Source: Urechis unicinctus (lineage: Eukaryota > Annelida > Polychaeta > Xenopneusta > Urechidae). From it: a stretch of DNA of 64,000 bases. The position numbers and the translations under genes were made by a program. Below, one piece after another: positions 48,051-61,077 of this stretch. Below the pieces are notes generated by a model that was not told the origin of the DNA, searched no databases, and saw nothing but the letters and a program-made list of their open reading frames with translations. The stretch's first letter is position 1. Each line of letters begins with the position of its first letter. The stretch is from NCBI GenBank assembly GCA_034190875.2, contig CM067356.1, positions 24,066,218-24,130,217 on the forward strand. Direction: 5' to 3'.

Positions 48051-48760
48051 TAGGCTATAGGATAGACCAGGATTTGTAGGCTATAGGGCAGACAAATAGA
48101 TCGCTCTGGGCAGACCAATGTAACCGATGGGAGAGGCTCTTTAGGCTATAAGGCAGACCAGGCTTTGTAGGATATAGGGTGTAACAGGCTTTCTCGTGCC
48201 GAGGGCAGACCATTGCAGGCCGTATGAGGCTTTCTGGTAGAAAAAAGATGAGCGATGATATGGTTCGATTTGTGGTTCCAGAAGAAGATTAGCATCAACT
48301 CTAGGTAGCCGTAACAGGAATTTACGCGTTTGAAGGCTATAGGTCAAACCAATAAATCGCTTAGTGTAGACCAATGGATCGCTTGCTTGGTGTAGACCAA
48401 TGGATATGACAGATCAATGTATCGCTTGCTTGGTGTAGACCAATGGATAAGGCAGACCAATGTATTGCTTGCAGATAGATCGCTTGGGGTAGACCAAAGA
48501 AACCATTGGGAGAGGCTTTGCATGCTATAGGGCAGGCAAATAGATTGCTTAGGGCAGACCAAAGAAACCATTGGGATGGAGGCTAGAAAGAACACATGCT
48601 GGGAGGCTTGTTGGTTCGAATGGGCAAAAACCAAGTAGCCGAAAACAGGGTAGCCGTGGTATCTTTGTAGGCTCCAGGACAGGCTAGGCTTTCTGTGACG
48701 GAGGAGAAGTCCATTGCAGTCCATAGGGAGCGGAGAGCAGACCATTGCAGGCCATATAGA
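48040..48760. repeat. Degenerate tandem-repeat region, copy 2
   Basis: It has the same GGCTTTGTAGGCTATAGG and AATAGATCGCTT motifs as 11,600-12,450, in a shorter and differently ordered arrangement. Two to three units of the 43-bp type lie at 48,361-48,475. Confidence 0.8.
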
Positions 48761-48789
48761 GCGGTGTTAAGAGAGTGACAGTTTGCCAG

Positions 48790-49420
48790 TGGGTCGTTCC
48801 TTTTGTTCTTATATCCTATGCCACAAACAATCCTTTCCTCTTTTGCACTTGCAACCTTCCTGCAAGACCTGGGTTTCAATTGCATAGCGTATGCACCACA
48901 TCAAACATCGAATGTCTTTGTTTTCGATGTTCAATATGGTCTTGTTGCGGAGTATTTTCGCGTGTCTACAGTGTCGTCGCAGACCACTTTTTCGATCTCA
49001 TCTTGACGGGTTTTGGTAAAGGGATTCTCTTTCTCCAATCTTATCAATCTGGATGCCTTCGACTAAGTGGTCGGGTGCTCCCGGTTGTGTACAAATTACT
49101 TCTTGGTTTGTGGTGTTTGTACGTCTCATCTCCACTTCGGATGCAAGTGTATATGCTGGGCCCCTATCTGGTATTGTCACTTGGCCTCTCTTTGCCCTAC
49201 TGCTCCAGAAACGATGTCTTGGTATGCATTCTTCGATAGTGCGCTCTTGGAAGGCATGGTATTCTATAGTGGTCCCATTTGTTGAACACGTTGCCCCTAC
49301 AGTAAAAGTTGGTAGTTATGCAGCCTTGTTGCGATCCTTGGTAGCTCTGCCTATGTGAACAAGACTGTATCCTGCTGTTGGTTGCTCTGGAAAAAAGTAT
49401 CTCTGTGTACAAACCTATCT
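48790..49420 (-). pseudogene. Copy-2 counterpart of the unidentified Polinton-associated remnant
   Basis: On the minus strand, 48,940-48,872 reads TILNIENKDIRCLMWCIRYA without the stop found in copy 1. The fragment around 49,330-49,200 contains NKWDHYRIPCLPRAHYRR, matching copy 1 near 13,590. The Cys-rich middle (12,780-13,200 in copy 1) is largely missing. Frames are broken. Confidence 0.45.
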
Positions 49421-49924
49421 ATGTCGGCAGCTGGTGGTGTTTGGGATTCCCCTGGTGGTGGGGATTTCCCTGTCGGCTGGCGGTGGTGTTGTATCCAACT
49501 CGGTAGCCTTGCAGCGAGTTGGATATATATTTTGTGGGCCTGTAGAAAGTGCAGATTGGGCTAGAACCCGCGCCAGAACCGCCACTCTCTATACTACTCC
49601 ATGCGGGCCTGTACGGTTAACAGTTCTGTCATGATTAATTTAAACAGGCGTTGTGTGCGGGTCTGGTTGGCTTTTAGCTTGTACTGGACTTTTCTGGCAG
49701 AAACGGCTCGGACATAGCTTCCATTCTACACCGATCATTCATACATCTGATTCCGTATGTCTCGGTGGAACCAATTTTTTTACAATGACCATATTCGATT
49801 ATGTCTACACTACACCAGTAACTCTCTAATTGGATTACCAGCACCACGACAGATGCGCGTGCAGTCAAGCATCGATCGACGTCAAGTGAAGACACAGGTA
49901 ACTGGGCGGGATTTGTTTTGTGGG

Positions 49925-50066
49925 GCGTGGGAGTGCTGTAGGGGGCTGTGGATGTCCCAGCAGCAATCAGTAACCAGCGTTAAAAATACTTTTTCCCGTG
50001 GAAGGTGTTGCAGGGACTGTGAGTTGTTAGGCAAAAAATTTGTTCGAGAACCGGCCTTTTCATACA
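49925..50066 (-). repeat. Right terminal inverted repeat of Polinton-like element, copy 2
   Basis: It matches 14,165-14,306 and, as reverse complement, 7,564-7,680. Its outer end reads CCGGCCTTTTCATACAC, which is closer to the left arm than the copy-1 right arm is. There is no left partner in this copy. Confidence 0.8.
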
Positions 50067-52637
50067 CCAATCGCTTTCAGCATGGTGAAAGTCATGGGCA
50101 CATTTCGATGTGGCACAAATATGCACCAGCATCTTTCATGAGCTCATAAGTCAAATAGCTCATGATTTGTCGCTCAGATAGTCTGAGTAATGCATTGCAT
50201 AAGTCGACTCAGGTCAAACTTCCGATCATGGGTATTAAGAACATTTCAATTATGTTCTGTACAACAACAGCACTTCATATATACATGTTTATTTCGTACT
50301 CAAGATACCTACATAACAAATAAAAGTGATACATTAATTTAAACTGTAGTGCAACACTCAACGGAATAAAACTGTTACGACACTAAAATATCTCGTATCA
50401 TCAAATCAATCATTTCATCGTCGAATCCATCAATCACATTTCATTGTTTTTAAAACAATGCAATGCAAAGTAGAGACCAATGCCTTTTGTTCATTGTTAA
50501 CGACTTTTCTTAATAAATTGCGTGATTTTGAACGCCAATCATTATATATATTAATGTTGTATATATGTGTTAGAGAAGCAATATTGCGTCCCAAAGGTGA
50601 AAGCGCGTTAGTGCAAGCATGTTTGATCGCACACTGAACTACTGCATTTTCACTCTGATACATTTGGAAGATCATTTTCAACGTTTTTATGCATAAAGAA
50701 ACGCTAATGTGTATTTGTCCACTTAATGGCCCCAGTACCTAAGTATGCGAAGAGATCGGGATGTTGAGTATTCTCCTAACGGCTTTATTCCAATGAGCGC
50801 ATATTTTCGTATATCCATCTGAATCAATGGTCCATAACTGTGAGCCATAACAACTGCAGCAATAGGAATTGAATGATTTGCACAATGTATTGTTTTGTCA
50901 TTCACCAAAGTTACCCAGCATGCTGTTAAATGTTACATTAAACATAGAACATAAAACCCGGCGATCACATCCTTAATACTGTCATTGGCAGCACTTTTCA
51001 ACTGGTGAAAGGCGTAGGTCAGCAGCTCATCTACTACGGTTTTGACTTAGCTGTCTGCCATAGTAGATTCATGGTCTTGCTATTGTAGCGGAGACGAGCT
51101 GATTGACTGTCTTTACTCCAAGTCACAACATTGAGTCGAGCGAGATTGACACTTAGCTCAACTGCTTGTGCAGAAAAAAATTGCGATTTTCCCCACTTAA
51201 AACCGTCACAAAGACAAACTCGTACGATGAATCACAGTTATGTCCACTTCATTGCATGCGCGATATGATCACCAATCCAAAGCTCTAACTTTCGTCCACA
51301 TATGTGGGCAATAACCGTCACAATATCCGTAAATGTCAGAGCTGTATGAACGTGTGTTGTCACTCCAATGCCCAAGTAGCCTAGCAATCATTTTTAAGCT
51401 ATGTTGAGGGAGGCAGTAGCGGTGTGAGTGCATCCGCGCGCCGTTTACCGCTTGAAACTGCTCGGTTGTATTTAGCGCATGTCATATCAATATTGCTCTT
51501 AATCGTTCAATTACATAGCATGGGCGGTGAGCGTAAGATTTGCATAGCATGGTGTTCAGTGAATTCGGGGCACACGGTGCAACATTATGAACAATCAGCT
51601 TAAATAGCATAAATCGGTAACCAATGATATTGGATGCACCCAAAAAGTCGTCGTTAATGTCACAAGCCATTCATTTATGGAAATTAGCAACGAAGGATAT
51701 CGAAGTATGTGGTAGAGACAGTGATGTCAATCAGCAAGAAAGAGGACGTCTCAGAATGGGGCAGCATCAGCACACTGATAATACAGGCACGTTAGTAATT
51801 ACACTGGGAGAGGAAATTGCACACCATTAACCTCTTTATTCCAATTGGTTGTCAAAAGCATTTGATTATTACCATAAATAGCTGAGAGTAGTTATTAGAA
51901 AGCAGACGGATTTGACAGTTTCAGCTTCTCATGTCGCTTTGGGACGAAACAAAATCAAACAATTCCTCAGTCCTCAGACTTGTTTCATTAATTTATCTCT
52001 TTGTTTACATGTACAAGTTTTGAGGAAACAAACAATACAACTGAGTTAGAGTCTGTATAAATTAATTGGAGTTCTATTGTCACTCCTGATCTTTGTCGAT
52101 TTCAGACATGTTAATTTTACTAGAATTACGAGTAAAGATTGCGTACACCTGTCATATTTCAATTGCCTTTGTTGGTCAATCTATGCTGAGTGTGATGTAA
52201 ACAAGGGTAGAGAAAATTGTAGATTCAATTATACAACTCGTATACGTATTTAGCGTGTGAGATCACATCAAGTGACATCTTAATTCACCTTGTAAAACCT
52301 ACTGCGGGTCACATAATATGCCTGCATATGTAATTATGCTAATTTCTACCCCTATCTGCAAGGCTACTGATGTCCTGCATATAACCATAACATATTTTGT
52401 ACATCATAATTAACCAACATTATTGACACCTTGCTGCTACATAACGCCCGTATCCCACATGTCACAATTTGATAAATTTAGGTACGGGGAGCTTCCATCC
52501 ATAAACATTAAGTCATTGCAGATATAAGGTGCTGATTCGAGCATGTTGTGGTGGAGATATCTGAGTTGCCAGAGTATCAAACGCATGTAGAGAGCGTACA
52601 TCATTGGGACGTACGGCGTACGTTACATGTGCCGACT
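50067..52637. other. Non-coding stretch, copy 2, between Polinton remnant and gene A'
   Basis: No convincing gene. It contains 50,957-51,822, which has no copy-1 counterpart and replaces about 70 bp there. I found no terminal repeats or target duplication on that insert. Confidence 0.5.
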
Positions 52638-52883
52638 ATGAGTGGAATATCGGCCGATCAGTCATGGACAGAGTTATTACTTACACCCTTACCTATTGCT
52701 GCATTTACCCTCGGACTGCTTTGCCTCGTGGTTGGTGGTATTTACGCTTTCCTTTATATCACACAAATTTATCCTTCATTGGCCAGAAAGCCGCGAACTG
52801 TTGAACAGCGTTTGCCTTACGCTGAGAAAGAGCATACAGTAACCCGGAGTACCAATATGTTTCTTATGTTTGCGAGAAAATGA
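52638..52883 (+). CDS. Small single-pass membrane protein A' (81 aa, duplicate of A)
   Basis: The start is the ATG at 52,638, equivalent to that of gene A. The 81 residues match A except for three changes, all after the transmembrane helix: Thr to Pro and Ile to Thr in the ARK-TRI segment, and Gly to Val after EKEHT. All three nucleotide differences are non-synonymous, but the flanks are also nearly identical, so this says little about selection. The Trp-Thr start, the helix with GGIYAF and the NMFLMFARK end are intact. A 6-bp in-phase difference lies just upstream of the start. Confidence 0.66.
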   Translation: MSGISADQSWTELLLTPLPIAAFTLGLLCLVVGGIYAFLYITQIYPSLARKPRTVEQRLPYAEKEHTVTRSTNMFLMFARK

Positions 52884-55800
52884 ACAACAACTAATAACAG
52901 AATCAACAGCAAGAACCACAAAGCCTCAACGTGACTGCACATTAGTATGTGCCCTATTGATGGAATCGCCTGTACGTGTAAATCACAAGCACTTAACTGG
53001 AGACGGATATGATGTCAAAGGTCAATATAACTTGTCATCCTACCGGGATCCCTCCTTGTTAAAGACGACGCAACGTTCAATGGGGTACATCTCTGAAGAA
53101 GTTCTTATAGGTGAAGTTGCACTATATGTAATGTACAGATACAGCTTCCGATGGATAAACTGATGTTTTTGTTGCTGCTCGCGATGAACATTTTGCCAAA
53201 ACATCGCCCAGTTTGTATCTAAATGGAATATGACAAATAACGTGCTTCTATGCTGGCGCTATCAAATACCTTCTATTGTTATGTGATCATTTTTAGTAAA
53301 TCAAGATGCTCAAAGCCGTAATTGTTGACCGCCATCGGAGTTGGTGACTATTAAAGAATTTGTTATCAAAGCGTGTCACTCTCTGATATTTTACATCAGT
53401 TGATTACTTGGAAAAGCTGCAGTAAATGGCACTAGGTAAAAAAAATTCCCGTATTCAAATACGCAAATAGATTCAACAAATACCCAAGTTGTTTCCACTG
53501 TCCCGTACTACCTTAGCCTAGACAATGATCAGCATCAGTTACAGGATGGTTGAAATACACTGAGGTGACAATGTCTATGCGCGAGCGTCTTATAGTGTCA
53601 GAAATGTTTGCACGGAATTTAGGTGTATTGAGTTTAATTTCAGGAAAAAAACAGCATTTATTTAAACCAGCAGCCTGTAATAGTTTTGAACGCAGCTACG
53701 AAGATGCGTTGTAGTATTCCTCTTCGCCGTTGTATGAAACTGCAGGGGAACTGACTCTTGATCAACCACAATCAGTGGCCATTCCGTATAAGAGCAAACT
53801 CCTTTGCTTTTTATTATGCACATGAGTAAGAGTTATCAAAGTATTGCGGGAATGATAAAAAATTATGTGGCTGCCCGTTCATCGATTCAACAATATATTG
53901 TCATCGTTCGTAATCATGATACGAATTGTTAATACTTGGCATACCGCTGGTATCGCATTGATGTAATGTTCATACAGAAATCCCAATTTATTCCCAGACG
54001 AGATATAAGTCAACCGGTAGACACTGCTTGAGGATACAAAATTAGAGTATTTCAATTTTAAACGTAAACGTTGCATTGGTACATTGGTTACCATTGTGTC
54101 ATCGGGAACATAATGGGAGCGGAATAATATGATACACTATCACCCACAGAGTTGCAAAGAATTTGTAGAAATATACAGACATCACAGTTTGTCTTGCAAC
54201 CGTGGGCGACATAGACCAAAGCCGCGCTAAATTCCTGATTGGGCTCTATGTAAATTGGCCGTAGAAAATGCTTTATTTGATGAACAATGAGCTAGAAATA
54301 GATCAGACAGTAACGTTATTAGGATTTTGATGCTTGGTTTATTGGACATGGTTACGAATTTGGCAAACTACGACTACCCACTGAAACTAACAACTGCTAC
54401 ATGAAACGGACATGATCGAATATTACACATAATAGGCGTGTTATTTTTCCATATGTTGCAATAGCCTTGGTAATTGAGATATTTTGCTGGTCGCCGACAG
54501 TTAAGCAGGTCTGTAACTTATCTTACCTAATCAAGCAATATGACTGAAGCAACTGTGGCAAATTATACTACATATTCAGCGATATCTCACTTATAAAGAT
54601 TGCATATTTATCCCATTTACATAACTGATATGTTTCACCGACACGTATGATTTCCAGCAAACACTGTTGCCCATAATGGTCAGGTAAAGGCAATCGATCA
54701 TCACCAGTAGGAAATAGTGAATGTGAGGTAGTCGATCTTTTGACAATGCTGAATAACCGATGGGCTATTCCGCTATTTAAGTACAAATGCAGCCTTAGAG
54801 ATCCCATATAATTTTGCCAAAAGTTCAATCTACCGTGTCTGGGGAAATGATACAAAATGAAATATTGGTTTGTTTTGCGTTAGAACGATTGTTTGATATG
54901 CCATCTACCGCTGGTTCAAGTTCGAACCCTGCTGCTGAGATCGCTATTTCACAAGATATCATTTAGCACCAGATCTGTACTACAGGTAGACATTACGACA
55001 GTAGACTATAGCGGCAGGAGGACAAATGTCATTAAACATTCAAACATGTACTCCCATCGAGCATGTACAACATAAATGTCAGGACTTGATTCAATATCAG
55101 TACAAAGTCTCAATTGCAATCCATCCTACGATTATACAGCTATGGTCGCGCGGCGGCTTGGTACATCATTGAAGTAACATGCATACCAAGCTCTCTTTTC
55201 CTACGTCATCTTATTCCCTGGATGTATCGAGTCTTCATATTGGCTTGTGAATCAAACAATGGTTGGCTAGCAGAATACCATTATTACCAACAATCAAATT
55301 CACTGCGTACTGGCGGCGCTCATTACGACCATAATTCATTGCTTGAAAAGTCGAAAAGCAAAACTTTTACTGTCGTTTTATGAGATTTGTTCATCCCCAA
55401 ATAATATAAGCGCAGGTGGTGACACGCTGACAGGAGTTTGGCGCACATAAATCTACTTCGGTGCAGTTGTTGCAATGGTGAGATGATATAAAGTGAATTC
55501 CTTTGTCTAAAGAAACAACCATTAACTCTCTGATGCCCGCATGCAATCTAACTCTCATTTAGCACATGAAATCTGTTATTACGTTCGTTATGTTATCAAT
55601 TCATCCACTATTGATTATGAGAACAGGCTGACGTCAAAATGCATGAATAACTTACCTAAGATGTGAAAAAAATGCAGCATTTGAATTTACTGCGGTACAA
55701 TTGCTGTGAATCACAAATTATGATTTAATGAATGATATCACAGACCAGAAACGCCGCCATGATATTCAACAATATCCGCAATTGCAATATTCTTGGGAAG

Positions 55801-58800
55801 ATATCCACCCTTGTCTCCCTGAATGGGATTCTCTGTGCGCCCAAGGAAAGGGCAATTATTGTAGAAGCCCATGCTGAATTGCCGTACCTACAGTGTCGTG
55901 TGGTTGCAGACCCCTTGTTAAGCTCGTACCTAGAATTATCGCAGGTTATGATAGCTTATTCCTCGTCATAATCTAATGTCCCGTGCATTGGAACTTCTGC
56001 TGACTCAGCGAGGATCAGCGGCATGACCCTTGATGATAATGACGTCATCCAGAACTGCAGTTGGCATTTCCATTAGCTATTGTGTCATCTTAGCGCATCT
56101 GCACAGCAGTGTGATTTCGGAATTAATCGTCTGAGTTGCATGTCGTCGTTGGTACTGCAGTCCGGCCAGATGTCTAGAGGCATACAATTGATAAAGAATG
56201 GAACTCTTCAAAATACCGTATTCTTGAAACACAAATATCCGACTGAAAAACGAGTTTTTCTCTTTCTATGCGGGTATATCCGCATGGTAGTATTTCTTTC
56301 ACATTGGCGACGTTTGGCAACATGTTTGTACAAATAACATTCGCAAATAACTTCACTGCATTAATCAGGATAGGATGTCATTGGCGAGGTGCGTCATCGA
56401 TATGGAGATTAATAACTCATTAATCAACGGCTGCCCGTAATTCATTTCTCCGACACGCATAAGCGCTGAAAATCCATCAATAAGGTCTATCTCGGAAGAA
56501 AATACGAAGCCGTCTTCTTAATGCCATTTTCCCTCAGTTGGCAACTAGGAGCAGGTCCCCAAGAGACCATCATCAGCGAGAGTGAAAAGCGATTTGTTTT
56601 ATTTTGAGATTACACCGTATTTCGTGAAGCCATGTCGTTTTTTATGAAGATTACGAGGCCTCATTACATGACATTGGGGCCAATTATGTCCATGGCTATT
56701 TATTGAGCCAATACGGGCGAAGTTGAACACTCCAAGTCAGACTCGAAAATGAAACAGTGCACTATTACAAACCAAATTCTGCCTTAAGATTAGCTTGATT
56801 AATATGCTGCTTTATTATGAAGCACACATGTCAAGAAACTCAAGCTAACAATCCCCTGAAACTGTACAAACGAAGTTCGATAGGTCACAGTTAGTGTGTA
56901 TGCGAATATCACTTCTGATCCTTTTTAGGGCAGATACGTCAAATTAACTTGAATGAATAGAATGAAACATTGCAGTAACACTTGAAGTACGTTTGCTGAT
57001 GTAACTATGCTGTGCATGACGTATACAACGATCAGGTAGTAGACAAAGCCTACAATATAGAGTCTCTCATACAACTGTTATACTTATTCTGCAGCAGGGG
57101 TTATATCCATTGAAAACATGTGAATGTTATCGGGCAATCCCGCGTTGGGTTTCGACTAATGATCATCCTACCTAGCATCGTTTGCCTGGACAATGTTTTA
57201 ACATTTTGGCGGCATTAGGTCGATTCAAATCTACATCGCAGACGATTTCCATCGAGTATCCTTTGAATTGAACCCACCATCGCAACTTCCGCAGACGTTA
57301 ATAAGTTCAATCCGTATATGATGAGCTGGGAGAGTATCAAATAACGTGTCAAATGTCACTTGGTACAGTCGGTGGGTGGAACTGTGTTGTATTCATTACC
57401 AGCTAACTGCTCTGTGATCATTGGCTACAGAGCTCAAAAAGGCATCTTATCAATGTTCGATATTCGCTAGAGGGTTTGCTATTTCCCTTCTTAACTTCTC
57501 AAAGAAACATTTTATTCAATTAGCAGTATTAAATTAGAATAGCAATGACTCCGTGCTCTTATTACAGCGCTATCTGCTAATCAAGTCACCACAGCGATTA
57601 CTACGCTTGTGTGACTTAAAAGACGCATGTAAAATATATATTCGACACAAATGATCATAGCTAATCAGGCAATTTAACGACATATCTGGGGAAAGATAAT
57701 GCTTCACCAGCTGCAACGGATGCTACAATTATTCATTTCTTACCAATTGCCAACGTTTGGTGTCAGTGTATGTCCATGGAAGTGGTGAATGTTGACAATT
57801 GCTAGCGATTGGCCGGGCACTATTTCCGTGTAAGATAAACCAGGGATCTGTTTGAACGCGTGGCTTGCCAAGCAATTTTGTTTGCAAGTAAAATACGTTT
57901 TACGTATATTATATAATGATTATTTGTATTTGCCTTCAAGATCAAATGATAACTTGAACGCTGTTAAGACTTGCATGTATGAATGCATATCACTTACTGG
58001 TGAAGGTTGGCGTACAAAGGGTTGACATTACGAACCAACTGGCATGCTTTTGTAAATCAGCAAAGTTTATGTCAATAATATGATGACTATGCTTATCTAA
58101 GCAATATCGTCTACTCTGTGCTTAATATGTCACATTAGTTCACATGATGTCCACCACAGGGATAGTTTCAACGATTGGTTTAATGTTATGTAAGTATACA
58201 TGATAAAACGAAGAAAAAATAATAAGGCCAATGAAGCTTCTTATAAACATATGTTATCAAAGACTGTGTTCATCGCAAATAGGGACCAATTTACAGTTTG
58301 TGTGTACATCTAGTTGACTAAGATGTTGTCATTGGTCAAAAATATGCGATTTGCTTATACTTGTACAAACATACATGAGAAATGAGAGACCCTAATGCTA
58401 CCTGACAAACAATAAGTCTGTCTGGTGACACTAATTGCTGATAAAACGTTTGAGTATTTCAATCTAACATTACCACCGTCGTGATCTGTTACTTGTATCC
58501 CATCGGGACCTCAGTGTATTTGGGGGGTATGAGCACTTGTGTTAGAACTATAATATGATTACTCTGAAGTAAAGATTTGTAAAATATCCGTGTTAACATG
58601 CAGACATACAAGTTTGTCTTATTTTGTTTTTAAAGCATGCGTGGATGAAAGAGGTCGTATCATTCAGTTGTCTCCAAATATACAGGCTGATATGTCAGTA
58701 GGTAATGCTTCCTTTGATGACCGCTGAACCAGATATAGAGCATATGTCATCAGGATTCAAACGCATTATTTTGGTCATGATAACATGTCTTATAATTGAT

Positions 58801-60296
58801 CATTCCAAACCAATATTATTCCAATACAGGTACGATGAATATGCTGCAATCTTGGATGATGAGCGTTTGTTATTTGCATCATATTAAAGATATATCTTGA
58901 AAATGACACAATTGTAAATATATAGAAGACGTGTTATGTGTTAGTGAAGTGTGACTACAGTGGTGATTGTGGTGTCACATTGATCGTCTTAAGTAAATCA
59001 GGTGTACTAACCATTACTATTGAACAATCCAGTAGAAACTTGTCCTAAACCATGTATGTTCCCAGTCCCGCGCAGCACGGCAATAAAGCACAATAACTCA
59101 AGCCGCAATGGCAAGTTGTGCAAATTATTCCACGTCGATTCTCGCAAAACGGCCGCGTACATATTCTATCTAAGCAGGAGAGAATGCTTTTTCACTGAAC
59201 ATTACAACATATAATGGTTAGGTAAGAGCAATCAATCTTCATCAGTAGTGGAAAGCAAACAATCAATAGATGTGGGCTTGATGCATTGCAATAATATTCA
59301 ACAATGAGGCAATACTGGGCAATTGGTAGGCTATTTCGCTTTAGTGACAAATATATAATTGGACGCGTTACTTCTTGGACGCTTCATTCATTTAGTGACG
59401 GCAGCAATATTGGAAATTGGGTAATAATGTGAAATGAAGTCATTAGAGGTATTGTGATGCCTGGACAAATGCCATCCTCAACTTGACCCCAATAAGAGAC
59501 GCCGTCGCTGGGATGGAGGTCCCACATCGTTACAAATAGCACTTGCCCTGGACTAAATAATAATGAGTAGACTTTGATGGCGGAATGATTTAAGTGCAGC
59601 CTGACAGGAAATGTGAAGCATATATTAACTTAGTTATGAACACATGTGCCTGTCCAACCGACTGTCCGTCAATTATTCCTATCGATATGTTAATATTGAA
59701 TGAATGATGACATAGACATATGTATGCAGAACATGCTGCGATATGAAACGAAATCTGGAATCGTAATTTGTTAGGAAGATATCAAATCTCCAAATCTTCA
59801 AGAAGGGATTAGCTGTGTGTCCATGGCCTGTGCACTAGTGGTGTTTGTCGTTATTGCTTGTTGTACCTACAATGTCAGGTGGTTGCAAACCCTGCGTAAG
59901 TAGGTAACTGGAATTATCACAGCTTGTGATATGCGATTCATCGTTTTAATCGTGTGTCCTATGTATGGCAACTTATGTTGATTCCAGGAGCTTAATAGGC
60001 GTCATTAAGGATGGTTACGACCCCATCCAAAAAACACAGTTATGAATTCATTACAATTTGCGTAACCGAGGTGCATGTCTTGTCTGTGCAGAAATGTCAA
60101 TTCGAAAATAATTGCCTGGGAGAGTTTTCATCGTTGTTACTCCAGGCCTTATAGAGAGAGCTCTCATATCGACAGCGAACTTAAATCTTTAACATCCACA
60201 TTTCTATGAGCCGAATATGCGGTAATACGTGTAAATGAGGAAGTCGTTCTGGAGTTGAACTAAACTGCGTGTTAACTCATATCCATATGGATCCTT
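52884..60296. other. Non-coding stretch, copy 2, between A' and B'
   Basis: No convincing gene. It contains the empty site (55,418-55,425) of the copy-1 hAT-like transposon, a broken counterpart of the 50-residue ORF (from 56,632), and an extra 762 bp (57,832-58,593) bounded by TCCGTGT at 57,825-57,831 and 58,587-58,593. Confidence 0.5.
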
Positions 60297-60647
60297 ATGC
60301 CAGACCAGCGAGACGTCAGCCACCATATCTATAAGGTGGCGGCAGGCAGATACCGGACTGCGTTTATCAGGATTGGGTGTCATTGGCTGAGCGAGAAGAG
60401 TGATACCACAGCTCATGTTGCAGAGGAGGGCAGTAAGTTTACAGAATGCCTAGCGGGATTGGCCTTGTATGGGCGTCTATGCAGACTTCAGATTGCTGAT
60501 ACATCGCTGCGACTGCGAGTCAATTTGACTCAAAAGCTTTCCAACTATATATACCAGTCGTCAATAACGGGAGGCGGGATCCCTTACCTTTACAGTGAGC
60601 TGGCGCAGATTCTGATCTTGATGCTTATTATGCGGCCGAAGAGGTAA
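60297..60647 (+). other. 116-codon open frame upstream of gene B', broken in copy 1
   Basis: An ATG at 60,297 opens a frame that includes YKVAAGRYRTAFIRIGCHWL and ends LILMLIMRPKR at 60,647, 46 bp before gene B'. In copy 1 the same DNA (25,030-25,370) has an in-phase 24-bp insertion and a roughly 4-bp loss that shifts the frame into stops. It may be conserved 5' untranslated or promoter DNA that happens to be open, or an upstream gene lost in copy 1. The product is not recognised. Confidence 0.2.
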
Positions 60648-60693
60648 AGCTTGATCTCATTAATTCAATGTTCGAGACGTCGTCGCGTGCAAT

Positions 60694-61077
60694 ATGGGTC
60701 ATCTTGTGGTGAACGGTAAGTTTGTGGAAATAACAACAACCGCTAGTGAAATATCTGAGCCTTCTATCCAGACGTGGACGCAGAAGCTTATGTCCCCAGC
60801 ACCAATGGCTGTACTTGGACTTGGCTTACTCTGCTGTATGATTGGCTGTATTTACGCCTACCTTTATTTCACTCGCATTAATCCCCAATCGGGACGAGCA
60901 CGTAAGTTCATGGAGCAATGTGCGCCAGAAGAGAGCGAAGGCCAGGGGGCAGCGACACATATGTTCTTATTTCGAAAATCTTATCCATTATTTCTTCCCG
61001 TGTGGAATGTGAAATACGAACCTTTCTCAAAGTGGACTTTTTCATCACACACGGACTCCTTAATCAAGATGAACTGA
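60694..61077 (+). CDS. Small single-pass membrane protein B' (127 aa, C-terminally extended duplicate of B)
   Basis: The start is the ATG at 60,694, equivalent to that of B. One Gln codon is missing after SEISE. N-terminal substitutions are mostly conservative (for example V to I, V to M, I to L). The helix, with IGCIYAYLYF, and the tail to MFLFRKS are identical to B. The TAA that ends B is TAT here, so the frame runs 31 codons further through what is 3' untranslated sequence in B, ending SSHTDSLIKMN. The paralogues A and A' also stop shortly after MFL, so the short form is ancestral and B' is the altered one. Confidence 0.66.
   Translation: MGHLVVNGKFVEITTTASEISEPSIQTWTQKLMSPAPMAVLGLGLLCCMIGCIYAYLYFTRINPQSGRARKFMEQCAPEESEGQGAATHMFLFRKSYPLFLPVWNVKYEPFSKWTFSSHTDSLIKMN

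Larger units (their letters stand above)
46671..50066. mobile_element. Polinton-like element remnant, copy 2 (left part deleted)
   Basis: 46,671 joins sequence equivalent to copy-1 position about 6,917 directly to sequence equivalent to about 9,031. The left terminus, the integrase and the polymerase palm region are therefore gone. The rest follows copy 1 to the right terminus, with a second loss equivalent to 9,350-9,946 and a rearranged, shorter repeat region. The right terminal repeat is kept. Confidence 0.83.
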
